Positions 54,248 to 63,741 of a stretch of DNA of 64,000 bases are shown piece after piece. The stretch's first letter is position 1. The number at the start of each line of letters is the position of its first letter. Where the stretch lies: positions 372,001-436,000 of the forward strand of contig NZ_QVON01000002.1 of NCBI RefSeq assembly GCF_003426735.1, given 5' to 3'. The DNA comes from Arenibacter sp. P308M17 (lineage in GTDB: Bacteria > Bacteroidota > Bacteroidia > Flavobacteriales > Flavobacteriaceae). The position numbers and the translations under genes are program-made. A model generated the notes under the pieces. It saw only the letters and a list, made by a program, of their open reading frames with translations, was not told the DNA's origin and ran no database searches.

Positions 54248-54982
54248 TTACCTGTTTCTAACATAAATTAATTTAAACCGTCCCTTGACATTTTCGCGTT
54301 GGTCTATTTCAAAATTTTTAATGGATTTTATCAATGGGGTCAATTTTTGAAAACCATAATTACGTGAATCAAAATTGGGCTGCTTCTTTTGAAGGAGGCT
54401 ACCCACATCTCCCAAGAATGCCCATCCATCCTCATCGGCAAGATCCGAAATAGTGGAGGCTATAAGCTTAATCTCCTTTTGGGTGATCTTATCCACATTG
54501 TCCTTCTTACCCTTCTTATTGTCCTGGGTTTCAGAGGAACTTTCCTCTAATTGATTTTTAAGAATTTCAATATAGATAAACTTATCACAGGCCACGATAA
54601 AGGGGTTTGGGGTTTTCTTTTCCCCAATACCGATTACATTCATACCTGCCTCCCTTAACCTTGTGGCCAAACGGGTAAAATCGCTGTCACTGGAAACAAT
54701 ACAAAAACCGCTAACCTTATTGGAATACAGGATATCCATGGCATCGATGATCATAGCGGAGTCGGTAGCATTTTTACCAGTGGTATACGCATATTGCTGA
54801 ATAGGTGTAATGGCGTTTTCCAACAACAAATTCTTCCATTTGGACAATTTGGGATTGGTCCAATCGCCATATATTCTTTTTATGGTAGGGTTGCCGTATT
54901 TGGCAATTTCCTCCATCATCTCCTTTACATAGGCAGAGGGAATATTGTCGCCATCTATCAATACTGCTAGGTTTATGTCCAT
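54248..54982 (-). CDS. NYN (LabA/PIN-like) domain protein with C-terminal OST-HTH/LOTUS domain
   Basis: 244 residues. The NYN ribonuclease-like domain (about 1-145) has its acidic residues in LIDGDNIP, DSAMIIDAMDIL and SSDSDFTRLATRLREAG. After a Lys-rich linker, a LOTUS-type winged helix (about 165-240, IKLIASTISDLADEDGWAFL and FDSRNYGFQKLTPLI) is expected to bind RNA or guide choice of RNA. This NYN-LOTUS pairing is widespread in bacteria and is thought to act on RNA, but the target is unknown. Confidence 0.9.
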   Translation of the reverse strand: MDINLAVLIDGDNIPSAYVKEMMEEIAKYGNPTIKRIYGDWTNPKLSKWKNLLLENAITPIQQYAYTTGKNATDSAMIIDAMDILYSNKVSGFCIVSSDSDFTRLATRLREAGMNVIGIGEKKTPNPFIVACDKFIYIEILKNQLEESSSETQDNKKGKKDNVDKITQKEIKLIASTISDLADEDGWAFLGDVGSLLQKKQPNFDSRNYGFQKLTPLIKSIKNFEIDQRENVKGRFKLIYVRNR

Positions 54983-55026
54983 TTTAATTTATTGTTTGGA
55001 TTTAGATTGTACGAAGCTAACCATTT

Positions 55027-55599
55027 TTAAAGGTCCCGCGCCTTTTTATTTTCTTTGCAAAGCCATATTATCTCCTTTATCCGCTTCTGCCTTGTTTCCT
55101 CCCGTTTGGCCTGATTAAGCCAATAAAGATAGCTTTTTCGATAACTAACTGCAAAACCTTGATAGTTTGCATATGCCTTTGGCTCCGAGTTGAAAGCCAG
55201 TTGCAAATCCTCAGGGACAATACCCTTTTCAACCTCGTCCAGGGCATTCCAGGAACCATTCATTTTGGCTTCCTTGATTTTCTCCAAACCCCTAGGATGC
55301 ATTTCCCCCCTGATCTTAAGTTCCTTTACATAGGCCTTGTTCAATTTGCTCCAAGCACTTTTAGGCTTTCTAGGACAAAAATATTGTTGTCGTTTGCCCT
55401 CCCCAAGACTTTTAACGGTACTGTCTATCCAACCAAAGCACAAAGCCACCTTTACGGCATCTTCCCATCGCATGCTATCCTTTTCGTGGGTTACCTTATA
55501 AAAAATAAGATGTACCCCGGTACTGCTGGCGTGATTGTCCTCTAACCAGACGCGCCATTCCATGTTGGTTCTAAAATAATATTGTTTGATTGCTTTCAA
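55027..55599 (-). CDS. YdeI/OmpD-associated family protein
   Basis: 190 residues with family signatures WRVWLEDNHASSTGVHLIFYK, MRWEDAVKVALCFGWIDSTV, RQQYFCPRKPKSAWSKLN, and a C-terminal basic helical part (YRKSYLYWLNQAKREETRQKR). Cytoplasmic. The family is linked by name to bacteriocin protection, yet its biochemical role is unsettled. Ends a few nt from the M1 peptidase gene upstream and may be its partner in one transcript. Confidence 0.88.
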   Translation of the reverse strand: MKAIKQYYFRTNMEWRVWLEDNHASSTGVHLIFYKVTHEKDSMRWEDAVKVALCFGWIDSTVKSLGEGKRQQYFCPRKPKSAWSKLNKAYVKELKIRGEMHPRGLEKIKEAKMNGSWNALDEVEKGIVPEDLQLAFNSEPKAYANYQGFAVSYRKSYLYWLNQAKREETRQKRIKEIIWLCKENKKARDL

Positions 55600-55602
55600 T
55601 TA

Positions 55603-57225
55603 TTAAATTTTCCTTTGTCCAACATAAAAGTTATTATCCACTTTTACCGATAGTATTTCCTTTTTAAAAGATTTCGATTTCCAACTGGCGTTGGGATAAA
55701 ACCAATCTACGGTACCGTTTACATTAATTTTTAGGGGCATATCAAAGCCATCTACAATGTTGGTGTACCTATAGTGCAGTTGTTTGTCTTTTACCTCGTA
55801 TTCCAGGATAGGTATTTTAACGGTTCGCAGATATTGGTCAAAAAATTGGGCAAGGTCTTTTCCCGAAGAGTAACCAATAAAATCTTCTATTTGGTTTGTG
55901 GTAACGGTCTGGTGGTAGAACTCTTTATTGAGTCCCCGTAAAATAGACCGCCATTTTTCATCATCATCCACCAATTGCCTTAGGGTATGCAGCATATTGG
56001 CCCCCTTGTAGTACATGTCCCCCGAACCTTTTTGGTTAACGTCATAGATACCAATGATAGGTTTATCGTTTTGTATATTGTTCCTGGTACCTATTACATA
56101 TTCCGATGCTGCTTTTTTGCCAAAGTGGTAGTCCAAATACAAATTTTCGGAATAGGCCGTAAAGCTTTCATGGATCCACATATCGGCTATATCCCTGTAA
56201 GTTATATTATTGGCAAACCATTCATGGCCCGATTCGTGGATAAGGATAAAATCGAATTTTAGTCCCCAACCGGTTTTTGAAAGATCATTGCCCAAATAGC
56301 CGTTGCCAAATTGATTCCCGTAAGTAACCGAACTCTGGTGTTCCATCCCTAGGTAAGGTACTTCCACCAATTTATAACCATCTTTGTAAAAAGGGTAGGG
56401 GCCAAACCAATGTTCAAAGGCTTCCATCATCATGGGCGCCTGCCTAAATTGTTCCTTTGCCTTTTCCTCGTTATCGCGAAGTACATAATAGTCCAGGGTC
56501 AATTCTCCTTTTTCCCCATTATAGGTTTCTCCAAAATAAACATAATCGCCCAAATTGATATTTACCCCATAATTGTTTATAGGATTGGCCACATACCAAT
56601 GATAGGTTTTACTATCCTTATTTTCCTCAACTTTTAAAAGTCTACCATTGGAGACATCCATCAAGTCTTTAGGGGTTGTAATACTTATGGCCATGCTATC
56701 TACTTCGTCGTACATATGATCCTTATTTGGCCACCAGACACTGGCACCCAAACCCTGACAGGAAGTCGCTACAAAATGTTTTCCACTGTTGTCTTTTTTC
56801 CAGGAAAAACCTCCGTCCCATGGGGCTTGGACCGCCTCCTTTGGATGGCCGGAGTAATACACTTTTATCTCATTTACATCCCCTTTTCGTTGAGGCTTCC
56901 TTAGGCTCACAAAATGGGCGTTTCCCTTTGATTCCCATTGCAAGGTTATCCCGTCCTGGGTGACCTTTTCAATAATTAAGGGGGGTTGAAGATCTACTTG
57001 AAGCAGCTGCCGTTCTTGCAAAACGGTATAACGAATTATATTGCTGCCGGAGATGAATTTCTCCCCGGGTTTTACCTCAACGTTCAAATTATAGAAATTA
57101 AGGTCCCACCAAGAGCGTTCCGGGGTTATACTGCCCCGGAGGGAATCCTGTTCTGTAAAATGCTTTTGTTGCGAATAGGAGGTAAGTCCAATGGCAAACA
57201 TCAATGCTATTGTAATTTTTTTCAC
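55603..57225 (-). CDS. M1 family zinc aminopeptidase, secreted
   Basis: 540 residues from a GTG start at 57225 (VKKITIALMFAIGLTSYSQQ), chosen because it starts the signal peptide; an earlier TTG at 57258 would add 11 residues. Zinc site: HESGHEWFANN (HExxH) with the third Glu 19 residues after in MWIHESFTAY. The exopeptidase loop reads GMEHQSSVTYG, close to GxMEN. It should trim peptides outside the cytoplasm. Shorter than four-domain M1 enzymes (about 850), so the last helical domain is reduced, as in many Bacteroidetes copies. Confidence 0.9.
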   Translation of the reverse strand: MKKITIALMFAIGLTSYSQQKHFTEQDSLRGSITPERSWWDLNFYNLNVEVKPGEKFISGSNIIRYTVLQERQLLQVDLQPPLIIEKVTQDGITLQWESKGNAHFVSLRKPQRKGDVNEIKVYYSGHPKEAVQAPWDGGFSWKKDNSGKHFVATSCQGLGASVWWPNKDHMYDEVDSMAISITTPKDLMDVSNGRLLKVEENKDSKTYHWYVANPINNYGVNINLGDYVYFGETYNGEKGELTLDYYVLRDNEEKAKEQFRQAPMMMEAFEHWFGPYPFYKDGYKLVEVPYLGMEHQSSVTYGNQFGNGYLGNDLSKTGWGLKFDFILIHESGHEWFANNITYRDIADMWIHESFTAYSENLYLDYHFGKKAASEYVIGTRNNIQNDKPIIGIYDVNQKGSGDMYYKGANMLHTLRQLVDDDEKWRSILRGLNKEFYHQTVTTNQIEDFIGYSSGKDLAQFFDQYLRTVKIPILEYEVKDKQLHYRYTNIVDGFDMPLKINVNGTVDWFYPNASWKSKSFKKEILSVKVDNNFYVGQRKI

Positions 57226-57317
57226 ATGTTTACATTTTAATAATTCACGGTAAAGCAATTGGCCACAATCAAGCTTCTAATTTCAATACCCCTTACTTTT
57301 TGCCTAGTGCCTATAGC

Positions 57318-58118
57318 TTATGGCTTATTGCCCATTAAAAGCGCTATTAATTTTTTCCATGACTTTTCGTAGGCCATGGTATTGGGCCCATAGGCCTCTT
57401 GGACGCCCCTACTCATAAAAGCATGTCCCGCACCTTCATAAATATCAAAAGTATATAGGATATCGTATTCCTTCATTGTACTTTCCGTATCCGGAATCGT
57501 CCCGTTTACCCTAGTGTCTGCGGCACCATAAAAACCGTATACCGGACACTTAATATTTTTTAAAATAGTTAAATCCTTGGGGGGTGTGCCGTAATACACC
57601 ATTAGATTTTCCAGATCCTGATTTTGGGCCGCAAAGATAAAACCTTGTGATCCGCCCCAACCGAATCCGACCACTGAAATTTTCCCATTGACCATTGGCC
57701 CATTTTTTACATAATTATAGATTAGGTTCAAATCTTTGGTTATCTGTTCCTGGTCCAGGGCTATAATAGCTTGCCTTGCTTTATCCGTATTTTCAAAATC
57801 GGATGTTTTTTCAATACCCCCAATGCTGTTGGATATCAGATCCGGGGCTATTGTTAAAAACCCTTGGGTTGCCAATTTCTCCGAGAAGGCCACAATCCAT
57901 TCATTCAACCCAAAATTTTCGTGAATAATAAGGACCGCTTTGGCAACCGCCCTACTTTCAGGGTAAGTTACCAATGCCTTTAATACGCTACCGTTATCCC
58001 TTTCCAAGTCTACCCATTCGTTATGAACGGGAGTTTCTGAAAATTGCTTTGATTCCTGGGCCCTTAAAATCCCTATAAAACCCAATGCGAGGACAAATAA
58101 TTGCCAATATAATTTCAT
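57318..58118 (-). CDS. Dienelactone hydrolase-like secreted protein lacking the nucleophile
   Basis: 266 residues with a signal peptide (about 1-20, ending GILRAQ). The alpha/beta-hydrolase fold of the DLH family is clear: VLIIHENFGLNEWI, and the Asp (YGAADTRVN) and His (EGAGHAFMS) of the triad. The nucleophile elbow, normally GxCxGG, reads VGFGWGGSQG, so Gly153 replaces Cys. The codon is GGT at 57660-57662. It may be non-hydrolytic or use another residue. Lies between the M1 and M28 peptidases, same direction. Confidence 0.82.
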   Translation of the reverse strand: MKLYWQLFVLALGFIGILRAQESKQFSETPVHNEWVDLERDNGSVLKALVTYPESRAVAKAVLIIHENFGLNEWIVAFSEKLATQGFLTIAPDLISNSIGGIEKTSDFENTDKARQAIIALDQEQITKDLNLIYNYVKNGPMVNGKISVVGFGWGGSQGFIFAAQNQDLENLMVYYGTPPKDLTILKNIKCPVYGFYGAADTRVNGTIPDTESTMKEYDILYTFDIYEGAGHAFMSRGVQEAYGPNTMAYEKSWKKLIALLMGNKP

Positions 58119-58139
58119 ATGTTTTTTTCTAATCCTGTC

Positions 58140-59471
58140 CTACCTTAAAACTGCATTGGGAAACACTATTACACTTTCAAAACCGTACTTGCCAACAGCG
58201 GACACCCCAAAGAAAAAATTGTCCAATACCACGCCTTCCAAGGTAAATTCCGAAACGTCACCAACAAATCTACTATGGTCCCAAGTTGGGGAGGTGGTAT
58301 CCCTCCAATATATTTTATATCCGAGGGCACCTGTAACCTTGCTCCACTGTAATTTTGCCGACGGCTCCACAATTCCTCCAATACTTACCTCTTTGGGGGC
58401 AGGGGGCGCCCAGGCCAACGAAGCCAGATTGATAGCGTTCACCGAAGTTAGCTTTTTGGCATAGTCGAAATTTACATGTTCCAAAACATCACCATAGGCT
58501 ATTCCATTTTCTACCCGAACATCCTGATGCTGTTGGGTGTAATTTTCATGGGCCTCCATTATCCTTATTCCGGCATAGCCGGCATCATTAAAAGGGCGGT
58601 GGTGGCCACCACGTCCAAACCTATCCAACCTATAGATCATCAAGGGGTTCATCTCCGGCATATAGGTTTTCACGTTTGCGTAAACATATCGGGCCAATTG
58701 TCTGGAAATGCCGTCAACTTCCCCTCCATAAAACCTGCGCATATTTCTTTCCCTTTCCGTCTCGGTCGGGGGAACAGGTTCGGAAAAAATCCTAAAATCC
58801 GTATTACTTATTATTCCGTCGCCCCCTTTAATATTACCGATCATATCGTTATTGAATATGCCAATGATATCCCATCCCTTATCCTTTGCCATTTTTACTA
58901 GGCCCTGGCCCCCAAAAAGACCTTGTTCCTCACCTGAAAGCCCTAGGTATACTATGCTGTTTTCAAATTTGTAATTGGAGAGGACCCTTGCCGCCTCTAT
59001 AGTCCCCGCCATACCGCTGGCATTATCATTGGCGCCGGGAGAATCCAAAGTATAATTATTGGCATCACTGACTCGTGAATCAATATCCCCGCTCATAATG
59101 ATATAGCGATTCGGATTTGTCGTACCCCTTTGGATCGCCATAACATTGACCACCCAAACATCATTGGGAATCCGATTGTTTTCTTCCTTTTTAACAAGAT
59201 CCCTTTGATAGCTTACTTCCAGACAATTATTACAACTACCGGAAATTCTGTCGAACTCACTTTTTATCCATCGTCTTGCCGCTCCTATTCCCCTGGTATC
59301 GGAAATGGTATCGCTCAAGGTGTGCCGCGTACCAAAGTTCGCCAAAGTGGTGATATCCCTTTTAATTCTTTCGGCAGAAACCTCTTTGATTATATCGTAA
59401 ATACGTTGGTCCGTTTGCCCCATTAGGCAGAAAGAAAATAGAAAGATACAGGCAGTGGTAAATTTGTGCAT
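58140..59471 (-). CDS. M28 family peptidase with C-terminal fibronectin-like domain, one zinc ligand changed
   Basis: 443 residues, signal peptide about 1-19 (FSFCLMGQ). The M28 core has ligands in SPGANDNASGMAG (Asp), GLSGEEQGLFGG (Glu pair), FNNDMIGN (Asp) and MEAHENYTQQHQ (His). The first ligand site reads MSGDIDSRVSD, with Asp129 where the family has His (GAT at 59085-59087). A beta-rich fibronectin type III-like module (about 355-440, AKLQWSKVTGALGYKIYWRD) ends the protein. Extracellular peptide breakdown is likely. It starts the run of minus-strand hydrolase genes here. Confidence 0.85.
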   Translation of the reverse strand: MHKFTTACIFLFSFCLMGQTDQRIYDIIKEVSAERIKRDITTLANFGTRHTLSDTISDTRGIGAARRWIKSEFDRISGSCNNCLEVSYQRDLVKKEENNRIPNDVWVVNVMAIQRGTTNPNRYIIMSGDIDSRVSDANNYTLDSPGANDNASGMAGTIEAARVLSNYKFENSIVYLGLSGEEQGLFGGQGLVKMAKDKGWDIIGIFNNDMIGNIKGGDGIISNTDFRIFSEPVPPTETERERNMRRFYGGEVDGISRQLARYVYANVKTYMPEMNPLMIYRLDRFGRGGHHRPFNDAGYAGIRIMEAHENYTQQHQDVRVENGIAYGDVLEHVNFDYAKKLTSVNAINLASLAWAPPAPKEVSIGGIVEPSAKLQWSKVTGALGYKIYWRDTTSPTWDHSRFVGDVSEFTLEGVVLDNFFFGVSAVGKYGFESVIVFPNAVLR

Positions 59472-59618
59472 TCGTCCTGGGTTTTAGTTTGGTAATTTAC
59501 GCCTATCCGTAAAATTAGTTTCTTAATTATTTGTTAAGTCCATAATCCCAGTGAAAGAACAAATGCGATCTAAAATAAGTGTAAAAACCTACCATATAAT
59601 ATGAAGGACCCTTCTATT

Positions 59619-61826
59619 TTAATCTATAAAATGTTCCAATAATCCACGGACATTTTTAATACTGTCCACATAATAGCGGGCCTGGGTTTTTTGTCTGCCC
59701 ACCTTTACAGTAAAAGCGCTTTCCGGTAATTCTTGGAACATAAACTCATCTGTCCAATCATCCCCTATGGCAAATACAAAATCATATTCCTTTTGCGAAA
59801 ATACACGCATAGCCGCCCTACCTTTATTAACGTTGCTGCTCTTGATCTCTATGACCTTATTTCCGTTCAGGATACTCAAATCGTCATTGGCTATTAGACT
59901 TGTTAGCACGGTTTGGAGTTCAGTGGCCCGTTTTTGCCCAAAATCCGGATCGGTCTTTCGGTAATGCCAAGCCAGGGAATAGTTCTTCTCCTCAATAAAG
60001 CTTCCAGGCGTTCTATCTACAAAGGATTCCAGCACTGGATGAATTTTTTCCATCCAGTCCTTTTTTACGTTCTCCAGCATTCTAAAAGCCTCCCCGTTTT
60101 CGGAAATCCATACCCCATGTTCCACAATCATATTATACTTCTTTGGCAAAAACCATTTGGTAAAGGTATCCTTATCGCGACCACTAATTAAATAGACATC
60201 CGTGTTTTCCAATGCCGAAATACGGTCCAACAAATCAAATAAGGCTTCATCCGGATTCGCCTTTTGGGGATCGCCGTGAAATACTGCCAGGGTTCCGTCA
60301 TAGTCCAGGAACATCAATCTTTTTTTCGCCCTAACATAATCCTTTTTAATATCGCCCAAAATCTCGTTGGACAATCTGCGCGATTTATAGCTATGGTCTA
60401 TTCGTTTTTGGTTTTTCAAAGAGGTCATAAAATCATTGGCCCATTTTTCAACGTTATACCTTTCCAATCTCTTTTGCAAAATTGCATTTCTCGATTGCTG
60501 CTCCTTAGCGGGCATATTGATGGCTTCATATAGCGTATCTGCGATTTCTTCAAAATTATTTGGATTTATGAGCAGGGCTTCATTCATTTCGTTGGCGGAA
60601 CCGGCCATTTCACTTAGGATAAGAACACCGGTCTTATCGGTTCTGGTGGCAATATATTCTTTGGCTACAAGGTTCATTCCATCCCTGATTGGGGTCAGCC
60701 AAGCAATGTCGCTGGAGGTATAAAGATCAATTAGGCTCTCGAAGGGCATGGAGCGGTAAAAATACCATATTGGCGTCCAGCTTACCGTGGAGAATTCACC
60801 ATTGATCCTCCCCACCAATTCGTCTATTTCTTTTTTCAGTAATTGATATTGCGGTACATTGGATCGTGATGGCACCGCCAGTACAATGAGTCTTACCTTT
60901 TCCTTATATTGTGGGTATTTGTTCAAAAAATATTCGAACGCATTAAGTCGCTTGGCTATACCCTTGGAGTAATCCAATCTATCTATAGATAAAAAGAACT
61001 TGGCATCCGGATCCAATTCTTTGTGCAGATCCAACCTGCGCTGCAATTCCGATCTTTGGCCGGTCTTGTTTTTATCATGCTTTTTTGCGGCATCGCTAAA
61101 TTTCCTGTAATCGATTCCCATAGGAAAAGAATCCACTTTAATTACCCGATCCTCCAAATAGATATCGTTAAAACTAACCTCCAGCCCCAATAATCGGCGC
61201 ACAGAACTTAGAAAATGCCGTTCGTAATCATAGGTATGGAAACCTATCAAATCCGATCCCAGCAACCCCATTAAAATTTCCTTACGCCAAGGCAAGGTCC
61301 GAAATATCTCATAGGACGGAAATGGGATGTGCAAAAAGAAGCCAATGGAAATATTGGGGCGCTTTTCCCTTACCATTTGTGGTACCAGCATTAGTTGATA
61401 GTCATGTACCCATATAGTATCGTTGTCCCCGGCCATTTCCAAGATGGCATCCGCAAATTTTTGATTAACGGCTTTATAGATATCCCAGCTTTCAAGCTCA
61501 AATTCGGAATATTCCAAAAAATAATGAAAAAGTGGCCAAATGGTACGGTTGCTAAATCCATAATAAAAACCATCTACTTCCTGCGAAGTTAGATTTACTT
61601 TGGACGACCCGTGCTTTGCCAATGCCTTGTCTATCTCGGGAGCTAGTCCGTCCGGAATCTCTTCCTCCGTTAATCCACTCCAGCCGATCCATAAACTATC
61701 CCCTCCTGTATGAACAGATTTCATCCCCGTTGCCAAACCGCCCACACTTGGAATGGCCGTGATGGCTCCATTATCAATTTGTAATTGTACGGGTAGTCTA
61801 TTTGAGATTATGATAGTTTTATCCAT
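59619..61826 (-). CDS. Bifunctional trehalose-6-phosphate synthase/phosphatase
   Basis: 735-residue fusion. The N-terminal GT20 domain (about 1-465) makes trehalose 6-phosphate from UDP-glucose and glucose 6-phosphate: SNRLPVQL, SVGGLATGM, WVHDYQLMLVPQM, DRLDYSKGI and the late AGSANEMNEALLINP are all there. The HAD-type phosphatase domain (about 480-735) has FLDYDGTLAVF, YLISGRDKDTF and GDDWTDEFMF. Both domains look intact, so one protein makes trehalose, a compatible solute useful in salt or drying stress. Divergent from the GH15 gene. Confidence 0.95.
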   Translation of the reverse strand: MDKTIIISNRLPVQLQIDNGAITAIPSVGGLATGMKSVHTGGDSLWIGWSGLTEEEIPDGLAPEIDKALAKHGSSKVNLTSQEVDGFYYGFSNRTIWPLFHYFLEYSEFELESWDIYKAVNQKFADAILEMAGDNDTIWVHDYQLMLVPQMVREKRPNISIGFFLHIPFPSYEIFRTLPWRKEILMGLLGSDLIGFHTYDYERHFLSSVRRLLGLEVSFNDIYLEDRVIKVDSFPMGIDYRKFSDAAKKHDKNKTGQRSELQRRLDLHKELDPDAKFFLSIDRLDYSKGIAKRLNAFEYFLNKYPQYKEKVRLIVLAVPSRSNVPQYQLLKKEIDELVGRINGEFSTVSWTPIWYFYRSMPFESLIDLYTSSDIAWLTPIRDGMNLVAKEYIATRTDKTGVLILSEMAGSANEMNEALLINPNNFEEIADTLYEAINMPAKEQQSRNAILQKRLERYNVEKWANDFMTSLKNQKRIDHSYKSRRLSNEILGDIKKDYVRAKKRLMFLDYDGTLAVFHGDPQKANPDEALFDLLDRISALENTDVYLISGRDKDTFTKWFLPKKYNMIVEHGVWISENGEAFRMLENVKKDWMEKIHPVLESFVDRTPGSFIEEKNYSLAWHYRKTDPDFGQKRATELQTVLTSLIANDDLSILNGNKVIEIKSSNVNKGRAAMRVFSQKEYDFVFAIGDDWTDEFMFQELPESAFTVKVGRQKTQARYYVDSIKNVRGLLEHFID

Positions 61827-61929
61827 AATTTGCTTTTTTTAAAGGTTATTCGCATTAAATTTCCTTAAATTTCGGTAAAATGATGTGTAAAACCTACTAA
61901 TTAGGGTTATTTAAAGAATAAAATAATAT

Positions 61930-63741
61930 ATGGATAATTTAGATTACGGTATAATAGGAAATTGTAGAAGTGCAGCTTTGATTTCTAAGAAAGGCTCATT
62001 GGATTGGTGTTGTTTACCTGAGTTTGATTCTTCTTCCATATTTGCAAAAATCCTTGATGATGAAATAGGTGGCAGCTTTGAAATACTTGTGGATGATACC
62101 TACACCATAGAACAAAGATACATCCCCCTCACCGCAATCCTGGTCACAAAATTCACCGATGGGGCAAATAGTTTTGAGTTACAGGATTTTATGCCCCGCT
62201 ACCACAAGCAAAATGGTGGCCATAATGCACCCCCGGAAATTATCCGGTACATAAAACACAATTCAGGCAAACCCGTTTTCCGGGTATTGTACAATCCCAA
62301 ATTGGAATACGCCATGGGGAAAACAAATACCTATATCAAAGAAAATTTTATTGCCAGTTTGACCCATGAAATAAAATTCGACACCTTTTTTCTTTACACC
62401 TCCTTCAACAAGGAAAATATAATTGCCCAAAGTGAGATAGTTTTGGAGAGCGACGGCTATTTTCTGCTGGGATACAATGAAAAGATATTCGAACCCACTT
62501 TGGAGAGGGTGTATCTGGAACTGGAGCGCACCAAGGTCTATTGGTTAAATTGGTCGAGCAAGACACCTACCTACAAGAAATATGATGCCGAGATCAAGAG
62601 AAGTGCCCTGACCTTAAAAATGTTGAGTTATGACAAGTCCGGGGCGGTTCTCGCCGCTGCAACAACCTCACTACCGGAAACTATTGGGGAGGTTAGAAAT
62701 TGGGATTATCGCTTTTGTTGGATTAGGGATGCCTCCATGGTAATAAAGGTAGTAGGTAAACTAGGGCATAAGAATATAGCTAAACGCTATCTGCAATTCA
62801 TCATTGACCTTATTCCCGATAAGGATGAGAAATTGCAGATTATGTACGGTATCAACAAAGAAAAAATGTTGACGGAAGAAACTTTGGACCATTTGCAAGG
62901 GTACAAGGGTTCAAAACCCGTAAGAATAGGGAATGCGGCCTACAAACAGCGTCAGAACGATATTTATGGGATCCTGATGGACGTTATACATACCCAATTG
63001 GAAAAATTTGATACGGAAATAGAGAACGGGGAAGAGCTATGGGGAATTACCAAGGGTATCGTTTGGATCGTAAATAAGCATTGGCAAGAAGCCGATAAGG
63101 GGATATGGGAATTCCGTACGGAAGATAGACATTTTACGTTTTCAAAAATCCTTTGCTGGACGGCTATCGACAGGGCCATTAAAGTGGCCGAACTTTTTGG
63201 AAAGCAACGAAAATTGGATAAATGGCGTACTCTGGAAAAACAGATCAGGGAAGATATCCATAATCACGCATGGAACGAAGAAAAACAGGCCTTTACACAA
63301 TCCTATGGGTCACCACATTTGGATGCCTCCGTCCTACTCATGGAATCCTACGGCTTTATTGATCCCAAAGACCCTAAATACGTAAGCACGGTATTGGCCA
63401 TTGAAAGGGAATTGTGCAATGACGGATTGTTATACCGGTATAAAAATGAGGATGACTTTGGATTGCCCTCCTCATCGTTTACCATTTGTACCTTTTGGTT
63501 TATAAATAGTCTATTCAAGATAGGCCACGAAAAAAAGGCTATGGAACACTTTGATCAATTGTTGGGCTACAGCAACCATTTGGGGCTGTTCAGCGAGGAT
63601 ATCGACTTTAAGACCAAGAGGTTACTGGGGAACTTCCCTCAGGCCTATTCCCATTTGGCTTTGATAGAATGTGCCATGAACTTCTCCAAAAAACACAGTG
63701 AAATGGAAATTTTGGAGTCCCTGCAGGACCAGGACAAGTGA
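61930..63741 (+). CDS. GH15 family glycoside hydrolase (glucoamylase/trehalase-like)
   Basis: 603 residues, cytoplasmic (no signal peptide). Opening NLDYGIIGNCRSAALISKKG and SLDWCCLPEFDSSSIF are the usual N-terminal domain; the (alpha/alpha)6 barrel has NWDYRFCWIRDASMVIKV with the likely acid site, and the base Glu sits in LFSEDIDFKTKRLLGNFPQA. GH15 enzymes of this layout include trehalases. Being divergent from the TPS-TPP gene with a 103 bp shared promoter region, a trehalose-breaking role is inferred. Confidence 0.88.
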   Translation: MDNLDYGIIGNCRSAALISKKGSLDWCCLPEFDSSSIFAKILDDEIGGSFEILVDDTYTIEQRYIPLTAILVTKFTDGANSFELQDFMPRYHKQNGGHNAPPEIIRYIKHNSGKPVFRVLYNPKLEYAMGKTNTYIKENFIASLTHEIKFDTFFLYTSFNKENIIAQSEIVLESDGYFLLGYNEKIFEPTLERVYLELERTKVYWLNWSSKTPTYKKYDAEIKRSALTLKMLSYDKSGAVLAAATTSLPETIGEVRNWDYRFCWIRDASMVIKVVGKLGHKNIAKRYLQFIIDLIPDKDEKLQIMYGINKEKMLTEETLDHLQGYKGSKPVRIGNAAYKQRQNDIYGILMDVIHTQLEKFDTEIENGEELWGITKGIVWIVNKHWQEADKGIWEFRTEDRHFTFSKILCWTAIDRAIKVAELFGKQRKLDKWRTLEKQIREDIHNHAWNEEKQAFTQSYGSPHLDASVLLMESYGFIDPKDPKYVSTVLAIERELCNDGLLYRYKNEDDFGLPSSSFTICTFWFINSLFKIGHEKKAMEHFDQLLGYSNHLGLFSEDIDFKTKRLLGNFPQAYSHLALIECAMNFSKKHSEMEILESLQDQDK

